From NCBI GenBank assembly GCA_934444735.1, contig CAKSDE010000006.1, positions 1-64,000 on the forward strand: 64,000 nt of DNA, written 5' to 3'. This document shows positions 8,334 to 16,216 of the stretch, piece by piece. A model generated the notes under the pieces. It did not search any database and was not told the DNA's origin. It saw only the letters and a list, made by a program, of their open reading frames with translations. Position numbers and translations under genes: made by a program. The stretch's first letter is position 1; the number at the start of each line of letters is the position of its first letter. The stretch comes from an uncultured Clostridia bacterium (lineage in GTDB: Bacteria > Bacillota > Clostridia > UBA1381).

Positions 8334-8397
8334 ATTATACCGTATTGACATCTGCTTTTCAATATGCTATACTGTACTAAAACACCACTATACTGTA
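8334..8397. promoter_or_regulatory. Divergent promoters with AraC-type direct repeats
   Basis: Plus strand: TTGACA (8345-8350), 17-bp spacer, TATACT (8368-8373), reading into the AraC gene. Minus strand: TTGAAA (8357-8362), 17-bp spacer, TATAAT (8334-8339), reading into the dehydrogenase operon. Two exact copies of CTATACTGTA (8367-8376 and 8388-8397) are spaced by 21 bp, two helical turns on the same face. They sit about 45 and 66 bp upstream of the operon start point, a position typical for AraC activators, and over the regulator's own -10 and start, suggesting autorepression. Confidence 0.75.
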
Positions 8398-8413
8398 AAA
8401 TGAGAGTGATTTT

Positions 8414-9154
8414 ATGCCACAGGATAATTTAATCTCGGAATATAACTTTTATAATATAAAATACCGCAAAAAGCACTTTTGCGATACAGAGCTGTTTTTT
8501 TCACACCCGACCGTCGGGTATATAAAAAAGGGACGTGCGCATTTTCTGTATAAGGGGAAAACCTACTACGCATATGAGGGCGATCTTATATATATCGCAA
8601 AGGACACAAAATATTATTCCGTCTGGGAGGGTAATCCCGAAATCGAGTTTTATTCTATCCAGTTCACCTTTGCCAAGCCTTACACTTTTTATGAGTACCG
8701 CTTTCAGATAATAAGAAACTATCCCCCCGAAATCCCCGATATGATCTGCAACACCTATGTCGAAAATCCATATCTTTCAATCTCATACCTTTACCGTATG
8801 CTCGATGATCTGTACGCAAAAATGAGCATTGAAAAAACCGCGCCCGAGGGTATCGTTATTCAGCCTGCCATCGACTATATCGAGAAAAACTACAATAAGC
8901 GCATCTCAATAGACACTCTGTGCGGACTTTGCCATTGCAGTGAATCGAGTCTTTTTAAGATATTCAAAAAAGCAATCGGAATTACTCCGATTGCTTATAA
9001 GCACAATATTATGATTCAAAATGCACTTGACCTGCTTGTTCATTCCGATTATACAATCGAGGTGATAAGTGCATCCGTCGGCTTTTCTTCTGCGAATCAT
9101 TTCAGAAAAGTCTTTTTCGATATTTTGGGCAAAACTCCGAAAGAGGTACGTTGA
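8414..9154 (+). CDS. AraC-family transcription regulator
   Basis: 246 residues: an N-terminal cupin-like ligand domain (about 15-120; FLYKGKTYYAYEGDLIYI near 44) and a C-terminal double helix-turn-helix (about 150-246; RISIDTLCGLCHCSESSLFKIF and IEVISASVGFSSANHFRKVF). Presumably senses a sugar and activates the divergent dehydrogenase operon. A consensus promoter and two 10-bp direct repeats lie upstream. Its stop is 2 bp from the stop of the convergent DUF4091 gene, with no terminator between. Confidence 0.93.
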   Translation: MPQDNLISEYNFYNIKYRKKHFCDTELFFSHPTVGYIKKGRAHFLYKGKTYYAYEGDLIYIAKDTKYYSVWEGNPEIEFYSIQFTFAKPYTFYEYRFQIIRNYPPEIPDMICNTYVENPYLSISYLYRMLDDLYAKMSIEKTAPEGIVIQPAIDYIEKNYNKRISIDTLCGLCHCSESSLFKIFKKAIGITPIAYKHNIMIQNALDLLVHSDYTIEVISASVGFSSANHFRKVFFDILGKTPKEVR

Positions 9155-9156
9155 TT

Positions 9157-10776
9157 TTACCCGCACACGCTGCACAGCTTTTCATTTATTCTCTTTCTCA
9201 CCTCAAATATCACCTCTGGATCCTCGGCGCACTTTGAAAATACGACATCTCCCGTAACATCTTCTATAATTTTTAAGGTTTCTTCATGCCCGATAAAGCT
9301 TTCCAAAAGCCGCATCGCCGCCAAATCCTGCAATGCGTTGTAAAATACAACCAGGCGCAGTGATTCCAGTGCGCCGTCCGCTCCGGGATAAACCGAGAAG
9401 GGATCACCCGACGGAAACGCACCGCCGCTGTCGGTTTCAAAGAACGGATTAACAGGTCTTTTTGAATATTGCGTATAGTAGAAATTATATCCCCACTGCA
9501 AAAAACCTTTGAGCTTATATTTGAACATCGGCATAGCGATATATCTGTTTCTGACCGACGGCATGGCAATCATACGGTTCGATGTACCGAGAGTCTGTGA
9601 ACAGCAGTAATATCCCCACAATTCATCAATATTCCCGATAAACGGCTCAATGTGATTTATCGCTACAACCGGCAGTTCTGTTACGCCTTTTTCGTAAAAA
9701 TCATAATTTGAAAGAGCGTCTATTATTTTGCACCCCGAAAGATATTTTTGCGCAATTTCCTTTACCTTTAAATAATCCTCAAGATGTTCAAGTCTCGGCT
9801 CGTCGGATATATGAAAATATGTATTTTCCAAAAGTCCCTTTTTAGAGAAAAACTCTTTAAGGGCGGGCAAAAACTGCGATAAGAAGCACTCATACCGCGG
9901 ATCTGCCGCAGATACGTCCCAGCCGAATATCCGCCTTTTCTCTCCGTTTTCATACGCCTCTATCTTTGGTGTAAATTTTGCGCCCCACTGTGTGAAAAGA
10001 TGCGCCATTTCAAAATATTCAATTCCGTACTTTCGGCATATTTGCACCCAACGCTCCAGCTTTGAAAAATCAAATGAATAATCATCACCGTTTTTTTCTA
10101 TTTCAATCAGCTGCACTGTCGGACGTTCTTTACCGACTTCTGTATCCAAAGGCGGAGTAAAAATCGGAGTAAGCAGCATATTTATACCGTTTCTTGCGGC
10201 TGTTTTTATGAATGTTTCCACCAGCTCCCAGTGCTTTTCGCTCCATGCCTCAACATTATAATATGTAGCGATGCAGTCGGCATGAAACCACTGTGTAAAA
10301 ATAAGATCGCCTTTCGGAAGATCAATCGGCAGTACATTGTAGATAAGCTCGCAGCTCTTTTTATCATTATCGCTCACAAGCTCTGCCGTGATTTTATGTT
10401 CTCCGACAGGCGCCTCCTCCGACACCTTGATCCACAGGCTCTGATACCACCCGATTGCCTCCAGTTCTCCATCTTCCAACGGATTTAAAATATCGGGGTA
10501 AATCCCCGGTTCTTTGCTGATATAGTTCGTGTCATCAAATGCCTCCTCATATGTCGGCAGCATAACCGGAACGCAACCTACCGAAAACACCTCGATAAAA
10601 TCCGCTATATCACTTTTGATATTTACCTTGATTTTTGTTTTATGCCCGTCCTTAAATGCAATCTGATACGATCCCTGCTCTTTATGCAAAACAGTCATAT
10701 CTTTAATTTGTTTTTTTCGGCAGTCGCTTTTGGGAAGAATTTTTTCAAGCGACGATACCTGCATTAACTCTGTCAT
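9157..10776 (-). CDS. DUF4091 / DUF6067-like glycoside-hydrolase-related protein
   Basis: A 539-residue cytoplasmic protein without signal peptide. An N-terminal beta-sandwich (about 1-145) is followed by a TIM-barrel-like part with many aromatic residues (FTQWFHADCIATYY near 160, FHISDEP near 330, FLQWGYNFYY near 445), typical of DUF4091 proteins, which are thought to be glycoside hydrolases. The acid in FHISDEP is a candidate catalytic residue by analogy only. It follows the macro-domain gene by 33 bp and may be co-transcribed with it. Start supported by AAGGTGATTT. Confidence 0.78.
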   Translation of the reverse strand: MTELMQVSSLEKILPKSDCRKKQIKDMTVLHKEQGSYQIAFKDGHKTKIKVNIKSDIADFIEVFSVGCVPVMLPTYEEAFDDTNYISKEPGIYPDILNPLEDGELEAIGWYQSLWIKVSEEAPVGEHKITAELVSDNDKKSCELIYNVLPIDLPKGDLIFTQWFHADCIATYYNVEAWSEKHWELVETFIKTAARNGINMLLTPIFTPPLDTEVGKERPTVQLIEIEKNGDDYSFDFSKLERWVQICRKYGIEYFEMAHLFTQWGAKFTPKIEAYENGEKRRIFGWDVSAADPRYECFLSQFLPALKEFFSKKGLLENTYFHISDEPRLEHLEDYLKVKEIAQKYLSGCKIIDALSNYDFYEKGVTELPVVAINHIEPFIGNIDELWGYYCCSQTLGTSNRMIAMPSVRNRYIAMPMFKYKLKGFLQWGYNFYYTQYSKRPVNPFFETDSGGAFPSGDPFSVYPGADGALESLRLVVFYNALQDLAAMRLLESFIGHEETLKIIEDVTGDVVFSKCAEDPEVIFEVRKRINEKLCSVCG

Positions 10777-10809
10777 TTCAAATCACCTTTTCCGCCGCAA
10801 GCGGCTTTT

Positions 10810-11808
10810 TTATACATTCAAAAGCGGCTGGTCAAAAGCGAACAGCGCCTCATTAATTTCAAATATATCATAATTTTTATTTTCGATAAAGTATTCCACA
10901 ATAATATCCGCCTTGCTGCACGAAGAAAACGTAAATCCTGCCCTTGACAGTAAATCCCTCGTTTCGTCCAGGGATAATCCGAGCGCTATCGCAAAGGAAA
11001 AAACGGTCGACTTTTTCGGGCTGTAATTTTTGTTATTCCGTATCTTTGAAAAAAGCTTGCGGTCAACATTCGCTTTTTTGTAAACCTCGGGATCATCCAT
11101 TCCGCGCTCGTCTATAAGCCGTAAAAGCATCTGCGAAAATGTTTCTCCCATACTGTCAAGCCTCTCATCAAGACTTCTTCTTCCTTGAAAATTCCCGTTT
11201 AAAGCCGAACCGCCGTTTGCAACACTCGGATATTGACAAAACTCCGCAAGCTCCCGGCTCCTTTCCTGAGTCTGCAGTACAATCATTTTTTCGCCGATAA
11301 AATTACGAATCTTCTCAAAAAGAGCTTTGCTTATCTCAAATGTATCGGTATCGTATACAACCAGGTATATGTCCATTTCGTTTTCAAGCAGAAAATCGGC
11401 AATCGCGCGCCTTGCGACAGCCAGAGCCTCCGCTTTCGGATACCCGAATGCTCCCGATGATATAAGAGGAAAGGCTATCGATTTTATCCTTTTCGCCTTT
11501 GCCAAATCAAGTGAATTTTTATAGCATGAAAAAAGCTGCTCCTCCTGAATACTGTTCCCCTGCCGGTAAATCGGTCCCACCGTGTGTATCACATATTTTG
11601 CCGGCAGGTTATATCCCTTTGTAACAACCGCCTCGCCCACGCCGCAAAACCCGATTTTTTCGCACGCCTTTTGCAGCTTTTGCGCACCTGCCGCATTAAA
11701 TATCGCACCGCAGACACCGCCGCCCTGCAAAAGCCTTGAATTTGCGGCATTTACAACCGCGTCCACTTCCATTCGTGTTATATCGTTTCGTACTATATTA
11801 AAAGACAT
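10810..11808 (-). CDS. Macro-domain protein with C-terminal helical HTH-like domain
   Basis: 332 residues. Residues 1-165 form a macro domain of the O-acetyl-ADP-ribose deacetylase type: VDAVVNAANSRLLQGGGV near 15-32 and FPLISSGAFGYP near 113-124, which bind ADP-ribose. About residues 225-332 form a separate helical domain with a repressor-like middle (ANVDRKLFSKIRNNKNY, then ALGLSLDETRDLLSRAGF) that I recognise in other Firmicute macro proteins but cannot name. ATG 11808 follows GGGGTGG and is preferred to a start ten codons upstream. It could remove ADP-ribose marks from nucleic acid or protein in stress or phage defence; this is inference. Confidence 0.87.
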   Translation of the reverse strand: MSFNIVRNDITRMEVDAVVNAANSRLLQGGGVCGAIFNAAGAQKLQKACEKIGFCGVGEAVVTKGYNLPAKYVIHTVGPIYRQGNSIQEEQLFSCYKNSLDLAKAKRIKSIAFPLISSGAFGYPKAEALAVARRAIADFLLENEMDIYLVVYDTDTFEISKALFEKIRNFIGEKMIVLQTQERSRELAEFCQYPSVANGGSALNGNFQGRRSLDERLDSMGETFSQMLLRLIDERGMDDPEVYKKANVDRKLFSKIRNNKNYSPKKSTVFSFAIALGLSLDETRDLLSRAGFTFSSCSKADIIVEYFIENKNYDIFEINEALFAFDQPLLNV

Positions 11809-11828
11809 TTTACCACCCCGCTGCCATA

Positions 11829-11857
11829 AGTATAGCATAAAAAGCGGTACAGGTCAA
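11829..11857 (-). promoter_or_regulatory. Sigma-A promoter of the macro-domain gene
   Basis: Minus strand TTGACC (11857-11852), 17-bp spacer, TATACT (11834-11829), about 20-50 bp before the macro-domain start. It lies in the short gap after the flavodoxin-fold gene, so the macro and DUF4091 genes form their own unit. Confidence 0.7.
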
Positions 11858-11877
11858 CCTAAAATTTCCTATGTTTT

Positions 11878-12552
11878 TTATTTATTTTTTCTCCAATATT
11901 CATTGTCAATCTCCCACATTTTCCCGTTCAAGTGCAGCTTGGCAAACATTTTATAAAGATACTTAACCTTAAGGCTCGGCTTTAAATGTTCTGCGCATTT
12001 ATCCACCTTTGCCGCCGTTTTATCCAGCTTTTTTATAAAGCTTTTTTTGAATTTATCGGGCATATCGTTCCAAAAATATCCCCATACCGACTGCCGTACA
12101 GTATGCGTTCTTGCAACGCCCCAGTAATCCATGCTGTCTTTTATGTCTTTTGCGGCAGATTTTAGCCCGCCGCCCCCTGCCGTCGTGATTATTACCGCCT
12201 GTTTATTCATCATATCGAAATTCGGGCGGTGAACCATCCACCTGAACCCGTAATGATCCAAAAATGACTTAATCTGTCCCGGCGCATGAAAGCACCATAC
12301 CGGGCAGCAGAATATAATCAGCTGCGATTTTGAAAAAGCCTCATTTATCGGCTTTAAATACTCATATCCGCCGCATTTGTCCTCATTCCCGTAAAGACAG
12401 GCATAACAGCCGCGGCAAATATGCGGCATATCCTCGGGCAGAGTAAATTCAAATACCTCATCCACATTTTTAAGTTTTGATATAAAATATTTTGCCGCGT
12501 TATATGTACTGCTGTTTTTCCGCTTTGTTGCGCGTATTAGCGTTATATTCAT
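11878..12552 (-). CDS. NAD(P)H-dependent FMN reductase / flavodoxin-fold protein
   Basis: A 224-residue flavodoxin-fold protein. MNITLIRATKRKNSSTYNAA is the FMN phosphate loop, CRGCYACL near 50 is the cysteine motif common in the iron-sulfur-flavoprotein-like NADPH-dependent FMN reductases, and FCCPVWCFHAPGQIKSFLD (near 83-101) is the flavin-ring loop. A lysine-rich C-terminus follows. Electron partner unknown. A longer in-frame reading upstream overlaps the membrane-protein gene and has no ribosome site; ATG 12552 follows GAGAGGAGC. Last gene of a TetR-led operon, 2 bp after the membrane-protein stop. Confidence 0.88.
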   Translation of the reverse strand: MNITLIRATKRKNSSTYNAAKYFISKLKNVDEVFEFTLPEDMPHICRGCYACLYGNEDKCGGYEYLKPINEAFSKSQLIIFCCPVWCFHAPGQIKSFLDHYGFRWMVHRPNFDMMNKQAVIITTAGGGGLKSAAKDIKDSMDYWGVARTHTVRQSVWGYFWNDMPDKFKKSFIKKLDKTAAKVDKCAEHLKPSLKVKYLYKMFAKLHLNGKMWEIDNEYWRKNK

Positions 12553-12554
12553 TT

Positions 12555-12974
12555 TTATGCTCCTCTCACAATAATTCTTGATATTTCCATAACCATAATC
12601 TTTAAAACCGCACCGCAAGACATAACATAAAACCACACCTTGCGCATATTCTGCGATTTTGCAATCGGTGCTGCAATGGCGGCTGTAATTATCATAAGCG
12701 CACCGACACAGCCTGCTATTGTATGTATGCTTACAAGCGCAAAAACCCCGGGTGAGCCGCTTGCATCGACCGTATATTGAATTGTTTTGTCCAATCCGTC
12801 GCGAGCCGCCGCAAAGCAGCAGACCACCAATCCATACACAAGCAAAAATGCGCTCCTCCGTCCCCAATGCCGAATATTCCCGCTATTTTTTACACACCGC
12901 ACGACAAATATCAATAATCCGACAATCATTACCGTTGTAACCGTTGTTACGGCATCTGAAAAATAAAGCTCCAT
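12555..12974 (-). CDS. Small four-helix membrane protein, unknown function
   Basis: 139 residues with about four hydrophobic segments (near 12-26, 42-58, 78-102 and 112-128). I do not recognise the family. It lies between a TetR regulator and a flavodoxin-fold reductase with 2-bp gaps, so it is probably a membrane partner in the same response, for example redox or drug stress. Confidence 0.75.
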   Translation of the reverse strand: MELYFSDAVTTVTTVMIVGLLIFVVRCVKNSGNIRHWGRRSAFLLVYGLVVCCFAAARDGLDKTIQYTVDASGSPGVFALVSIHTIAGCVGALMIITAAIAAPIAKSQNMRKVWFYVMSCGAVLKIMVMEISRIIVRGA

Positions 12975-12976
12975 TT

Positions 12977-13612
12977 TTATTCATCTCCTTTTTCGGTGTT
13001 AAATGTCCGAAAGAAAAGCCGAACGTGCAAATCCAGCTTTTTAAGGCACTCATCCTCCCTGTGCGGCTCACGGTCGCAAATCCCGATAAGCGCAATAACC
13101 GGCGCAACATACATCATCGCAAGCGTTTCGGGATTTTCGGTTTTTATCTCCCCGGCAGCGATAAGGTTCTGAAATATTCCTGTGTGATATTTAATCAGCC
13201 GATCAACGTATCGCTCCGAGTATAATTTTGAGAGTTCAGACGAACGGAGCTGCTCAATCGTCATCATCTTCCTGAAACGGCTGATTGCCCCGTCATGCAG
13301 AGAATATATAAAAATTTTTTTGACCTTTTCAAACAATACGTCCTCATCAATCCCCGAAAATACTCCTATATCCTTTTTTGCGTCCCCGACATGAACATCT
13401 ATCCCGTCTGTGTACTTTTCATACTGTTCTGCCGTACTCTCGACGATAGCATCAAAAATCGCCTGCTTGCTCGGATAATGGTTATACAAAGACGGCGCTT
13501 TTATCCCGACCGCTTTTGCAATTTCTCCCACGCTCACCGAATCGTATCCTTTTTCCGAAAAAAGCTCCAGCGCCTTTTCAAGTATTATTTGTTTCGTGTC
13601 TTCCTTTTTCAT
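12977..13612 (-). CDS. TetR-family transcription repressor
   Basis: 211 residues. The N-terminal TetR helix-turn-helix is clear (ALELFSEKGYDSVSVGEIAKA then VGIKAPSLYNHYPSKQAIF, residues 14-51), followed by a helical ligand-binding domain. The first gene of a three-gene operon with a membrane protein and flavin reductase. A palindromic operator lies directly on its promoter, so autorepression released by a small molecule is expected. Confidence 0.92.
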   Translation of the reverse strand: MKKEDTKQIILEKALELFSEKGYDSVSVGEIAKAVGIKAPSLYNHYPSKQAIFDAIVESTAEQYEKYTDGIDVHVGDAKKDIGVFSGIDEDVLFEKVKKIFIYSLHDGAISRFRKMMTIEQLRSSELSKLYSERYVDRLIKYHTGIFQNLIAAGEIKTENPETLAMMYVAPVIALIGICDREPHREDECLKKLDLHVRLFFRTFNTEKGDE

Positions 13613-13622
13613 GGCTTTCTCC

Positions 13623-13672
13623 TAACTAACGTTTGTTAGTTATATTATAATACCGTTTTTTTCAAATGTCAA
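13623..13672 (-). promoter_or_regulatory. TetR operon promoter with palindromic operator
   Basis: Minus strand TTGACA (13672-13667), 17-bp spacer, TATAAT (13649-13644): full consensus. Immediately downstream, the perfect palindrome TAACTAAC-GTTT-GTTAGTTA (13623-13642) covers the start point, where TetR binding would block transcription. Confidence 0.82.
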
Positions 13673-13692
13673 CAGTTCTTTTGTAAAATCTC

Positions 13693-13721
13693 TTGCAATG
13701 CGATTGGTTTTGATATATAAT
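13693..13721 (+). promoter_or_regulatory. Sigma-A promoter of the M14-CapA fusion gene
   Basis: TTGCAA (13693-13698), 17-bp spacer, TATAAT (13716-13721), 44 bp before the start codon, with GAGAGGTATT as ribosome site. Confidence 0.65.
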
Positions 13722-13764
13722 CTGCATAATGGGAAAACCCGAATTGTAAAGAGAGGTATTTGTT

Positions 13765-15933
13765 ATGTTTGAGATTTCAAAAAATTTTATAGGCGGAAAT
13801 ATAGAGGTAAAATCCATAGGCGAGAATGAGGCCGTCTTAAGGCGAGAACTTCGGGATACCGGGGGAGAATGGTTTTATTGGGCGTTTTGCGTGCGCGGCG
13901 CTACCGGCAGAACGGTAACGTTCGATATATGCGACGATTATCTCGGTCCTTTCGGTCCTGCCGTAAGCCACGATAACAGAAACTGGCACTGGCTCAATCA
14001 AAGAAACAGCGACAAAAGCTTTACATACACATTCTCACCAGATGAGGATTGCGTATACTTTGCGCATCATATGCTTTATCACCCCGACAGATTCCGCGAT
14101 TTCTGCAAAGAGAAAAATATAGCCGTAAAAACCCTTGACAAAGCGAAAAACGGTGATAACATTCCGTATATTACCTTCGGCGAGGGCGAGGAATATATCA
14201 TTTTGACCTCCCGCCATCATGCCTGCGAATCAACCGGCAGTTATGTGCTTGAGGGGGTTTTGAGCGCACTCATCGATAACCCGATAGCAGGACTTAAAGT
14301 TATCTGCGTGCCGTTTATGGACTACGACGGCGTATGCGCCGGGGATCAGGGCAAAAACCGTATTCCGCATGATCATAACAGAGATTATGAATTTGACAAA
14401 GCGCCTGTATACAACACCGTAAAATTTGTACTGGATTTTGCGTCATCGCACAAAATAAAATATGCCTTTGATTTCCACTCCCCTTGGCACAGATATGACA
14501 TAAACGATTACGTTTTCTTTGCCAAAAAGAACTACCGCCAGCTAAAGGCTATGTCACGGCTCTCGGCGCTCCTTGAAAAAACAAATGAGGGAAACACTCT
14601 TAAATACAGCGGCAAAAATACAATCGAGCCGGATACCGATTGGAACAGCTCCGATGCACCGTGTTTCGGACCTTATATGGGACACATGACCGACTCAATC
14701 ATCGCCATGAGTGTGGAAACCTGTTATTTCGGCAGGGACGACTCGATATTTACCGATAAAGGCGGTGTGGAACTCGGCAAAAATTTTGCAAAAGCACTCA
14801 GAGAATTTGACAAAGGCTCTTGTAAAATAACAATTGCGGGCGATATTTTATGGCATGAACAGTTTATGAAAAATTGCTCGGCAAATGGCTCAAACGGATA
14901 CAGAGAAGCGTTTTTTCCCGCCTGTGAAACACTTTTGAACACCGATTTTCTGGTAGGCAATCCCGAAACCGTCTTTTCAAAAAATGATACTTATACTCAT
15001 GAAAGATACTGCTTTAACACCCCCGAAAACGGGCTTAAGGCTTTGAAAAAAACGGGATTTGATCTCTTGACATTCGCAAATAACCACGTAATGGATCGCG
15101 GCACAGACGGAATAAAAGCTACAATAGATTTGTGCCGGGCGGAGGGGCAGGACTATATCGGCATATGCGATAACGAGAGCAAAAAAGATGATCTCTGTAT
15201 AAAAAATATCGGCGGTATAAATGTTGCATTTTTAAATTTTACATACGGAACAAATGCCTTTGCTCACCGTAACTTTTTAAAAGACAATGAAAAATATATG
15301 GTAAATCTGCTGCAGCCGGAGGAAACAACCGAATATGCAATAGACCTTTTGCAGGATTTGGATAAAATTGACGCTGATGTGAAAAAAATCTATACTCCCG
15401 AGCGCGAGGGAGAAAAAATACACCTTCACCGCATGGAAAAGCTTATAAAAAAGGCAAAAGAAAAAGCGGATTTTGTTATTGTATTGCTGCATACCGGCGG
15501 TCAGTATAACACAGAACCCGATGCATTTTCAAAGCTTGCCGCAAAAAGAGCGAAAGACGCCGGCGCAGATACCGTCCTTTGCAATCATCCGCACATAATA
15601 CTTCCGTCCGAGCTTGAGAACGGTGTATTTACCGCTTACGGTTACGGTAATTTCCATTGTGCGCTTTGCGGCGAATGTACCATAGATCCCAACTACAGCG
15701 CGACATTAAAAATAGCTCTCACAAAAACCGACGGCAAAATATGCGCCGGATATTCATTTATCCTTTATAAAAATGTCGTAAAAGACGGCATGCTTAAAAT
15801 AAAAAACACTTATGATATACTTGCCGAAAACGGTGCCGACAAAGAGCTTGAAAATGAAATTCTATTTTATGCCTCGCGTTTTGCAGGTGTTAAAACGTAC
15901 GAAAAGGCGGAAAAAGAATACTTTATAAATTAA
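13765..15933 (+). CDS. Fusion: M14-family zinc carboxypeptidase-like + CapA-like metallophosphatase-fold domain
   Basis: 722 residues, no signal peptide. Residues 1-110 form a beta-sandwich (WFYWAFCVRGATGRTVTF) like the N-domain of cytosolic carboxypeptidases. About 130-345 is an M14 peptidase domain with zinc ligands H152 and E155 (HACE) and H238 (FDFHSPWH) and catalytic glutamate E318 (SVETCYF). From about 353 to the end is a CapA/PgsA-type domain: ITIAGDILWHEQ (D360), NPETVFS, TFANNHVMDRG, LLHTGGQYNTEPD and CNHPHIILPSE. CapA domains are linked to poly-gamma-glutamate capsule and M14 enzymes to glutamyl-peptide cleavage, so a joint action on glutamyl polymers or peptidoglycan peptides is possible; this is inference. 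Monocistronic. Its stop codon lies inside a direct repeat flanking an inserted element. Confidence 0.85.
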   Translation: MFEISKNFIGGNIEVKSIGENEAVLRRELRDTGGEWFYWAFCVRGATGRTVTFDICDDYLGPFGPAVSHDNRNWHWLNQRNSDKSFTYTFSPDEDCVYFAHHMLYHPDRFRDFCKEKNIAVKTLDKAKNGDNIPYITFGEGEEYIILTSRHHACESTGSYVLEGVLSALIDNPIAGLKVICVPFMDYDGVCAGDQGKNRIPHDHNRDYEFDKAPVYNTVKFVLDFASSHKIKYAFDFHSPWHRYDINDYVFFAKKNYRQLKAMSRLSALLEKTNEGNTLKYSGKNTIEPDTDWNSSDAPCFGPYMGHMTDSIIAMSVETCYFGRDDSIFTDKGGVELGKNFAKALREFDKGSCKITIAGDILWHEQFMKNCSANGSNGYREAFFPACETLLNTDFLVGNPETVFSKNDTYTHERYCFNTPENGLKALKKTGFDLLTFANNHVMDRGTDGIKATIDLCRAEGQDYIGICDNESKKDDLCIKNIGGINVAFLNFTYGTNAFAHRNFLKDNEKYMVNLLQPEETTEYAIDLLQDLDKIDADVKKIYTPEREGEKIHLHRMEKLIKKAKEKADFVIVLLHTGGQYNTEPDAFSKLAAKRAKDAGADTVLCNHPHIILPSELENGVFTAYGYGNFHCALCGECTIDPNYSATLKIALTKTDGKICAGYSFILYKNVVKDGMLKIKNTYDILAENGADKELENEILFYASRFAGVKTYEKAEKEYFIN

Positions 15934-15939
15934 TCAATA

Positions 15940-16153
15940 CAGGTAATTGTAAAACTAACGTTTTCCAATTAAAATTCTTAGGTAGAAATAAAAAGTTCCA
16001 TCCGATTTTAATTTTACGGCAAGTTGAAACTTTTTATTTCAGCCAAAAATGACGCACATGTCGTCATTTTTGATTACAAATCAGGGGTTAGCACCCCCGA
16101 TCCCCCCATAAGAATGGTGGCTAATTGTAAAATTTACATTTTACAATTAGCTA
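15940..16153. mobile_element. MITE-like multi-hairpin element, copy 1
   Basis: A 214-bp non-coding element. Termini are inverted: AGGTAATTGTAAAA at the left and TTTTACAATTAGCT at the right. Inside are at least four stem-loops, including one with AAAAATGACG/CGTCATTTTT arms and one with GAAATAAAAAGTT/AACTTTTTATTTC. It differs from copy 2 by five positions by my count. The 13-bp sequence AAATTAATCAATA flanks both sides (15927-15939 and 16154-16166), as expected of a target duplication, and includes the stop codon of the upstream gene. Confidence 0.75.
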
Positions 16154-16171
16154 AAATTAATCAATATAAAA

Positions 16172-16206
16172 GGAGCTGATTGCAAAATCACTTTGCAATC
16201 AGCTCC
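16172..16206. terminator. Terminator of the aminotransferase gene
   Basis: A 15-bp perfect stem (GGAGCTGATTGCAAA, 16172-16186, with 16192-16206), loop ATCAC. On the minus strand it is followed by TTTTATATT, just downstream of the aminotransferase stop. Confidence 0.8.
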
Positions 16207-16216
16207 CCTCTTATTT

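Noticed and set aside
12553..12867. Extended N-terminus of the flavodoxin-fold protein
   Set aside because: It overlaps the membrane-protein gene in another frame; the flavodoxin fold begins exactly at the ATG 12552, which has its own ribosome site.
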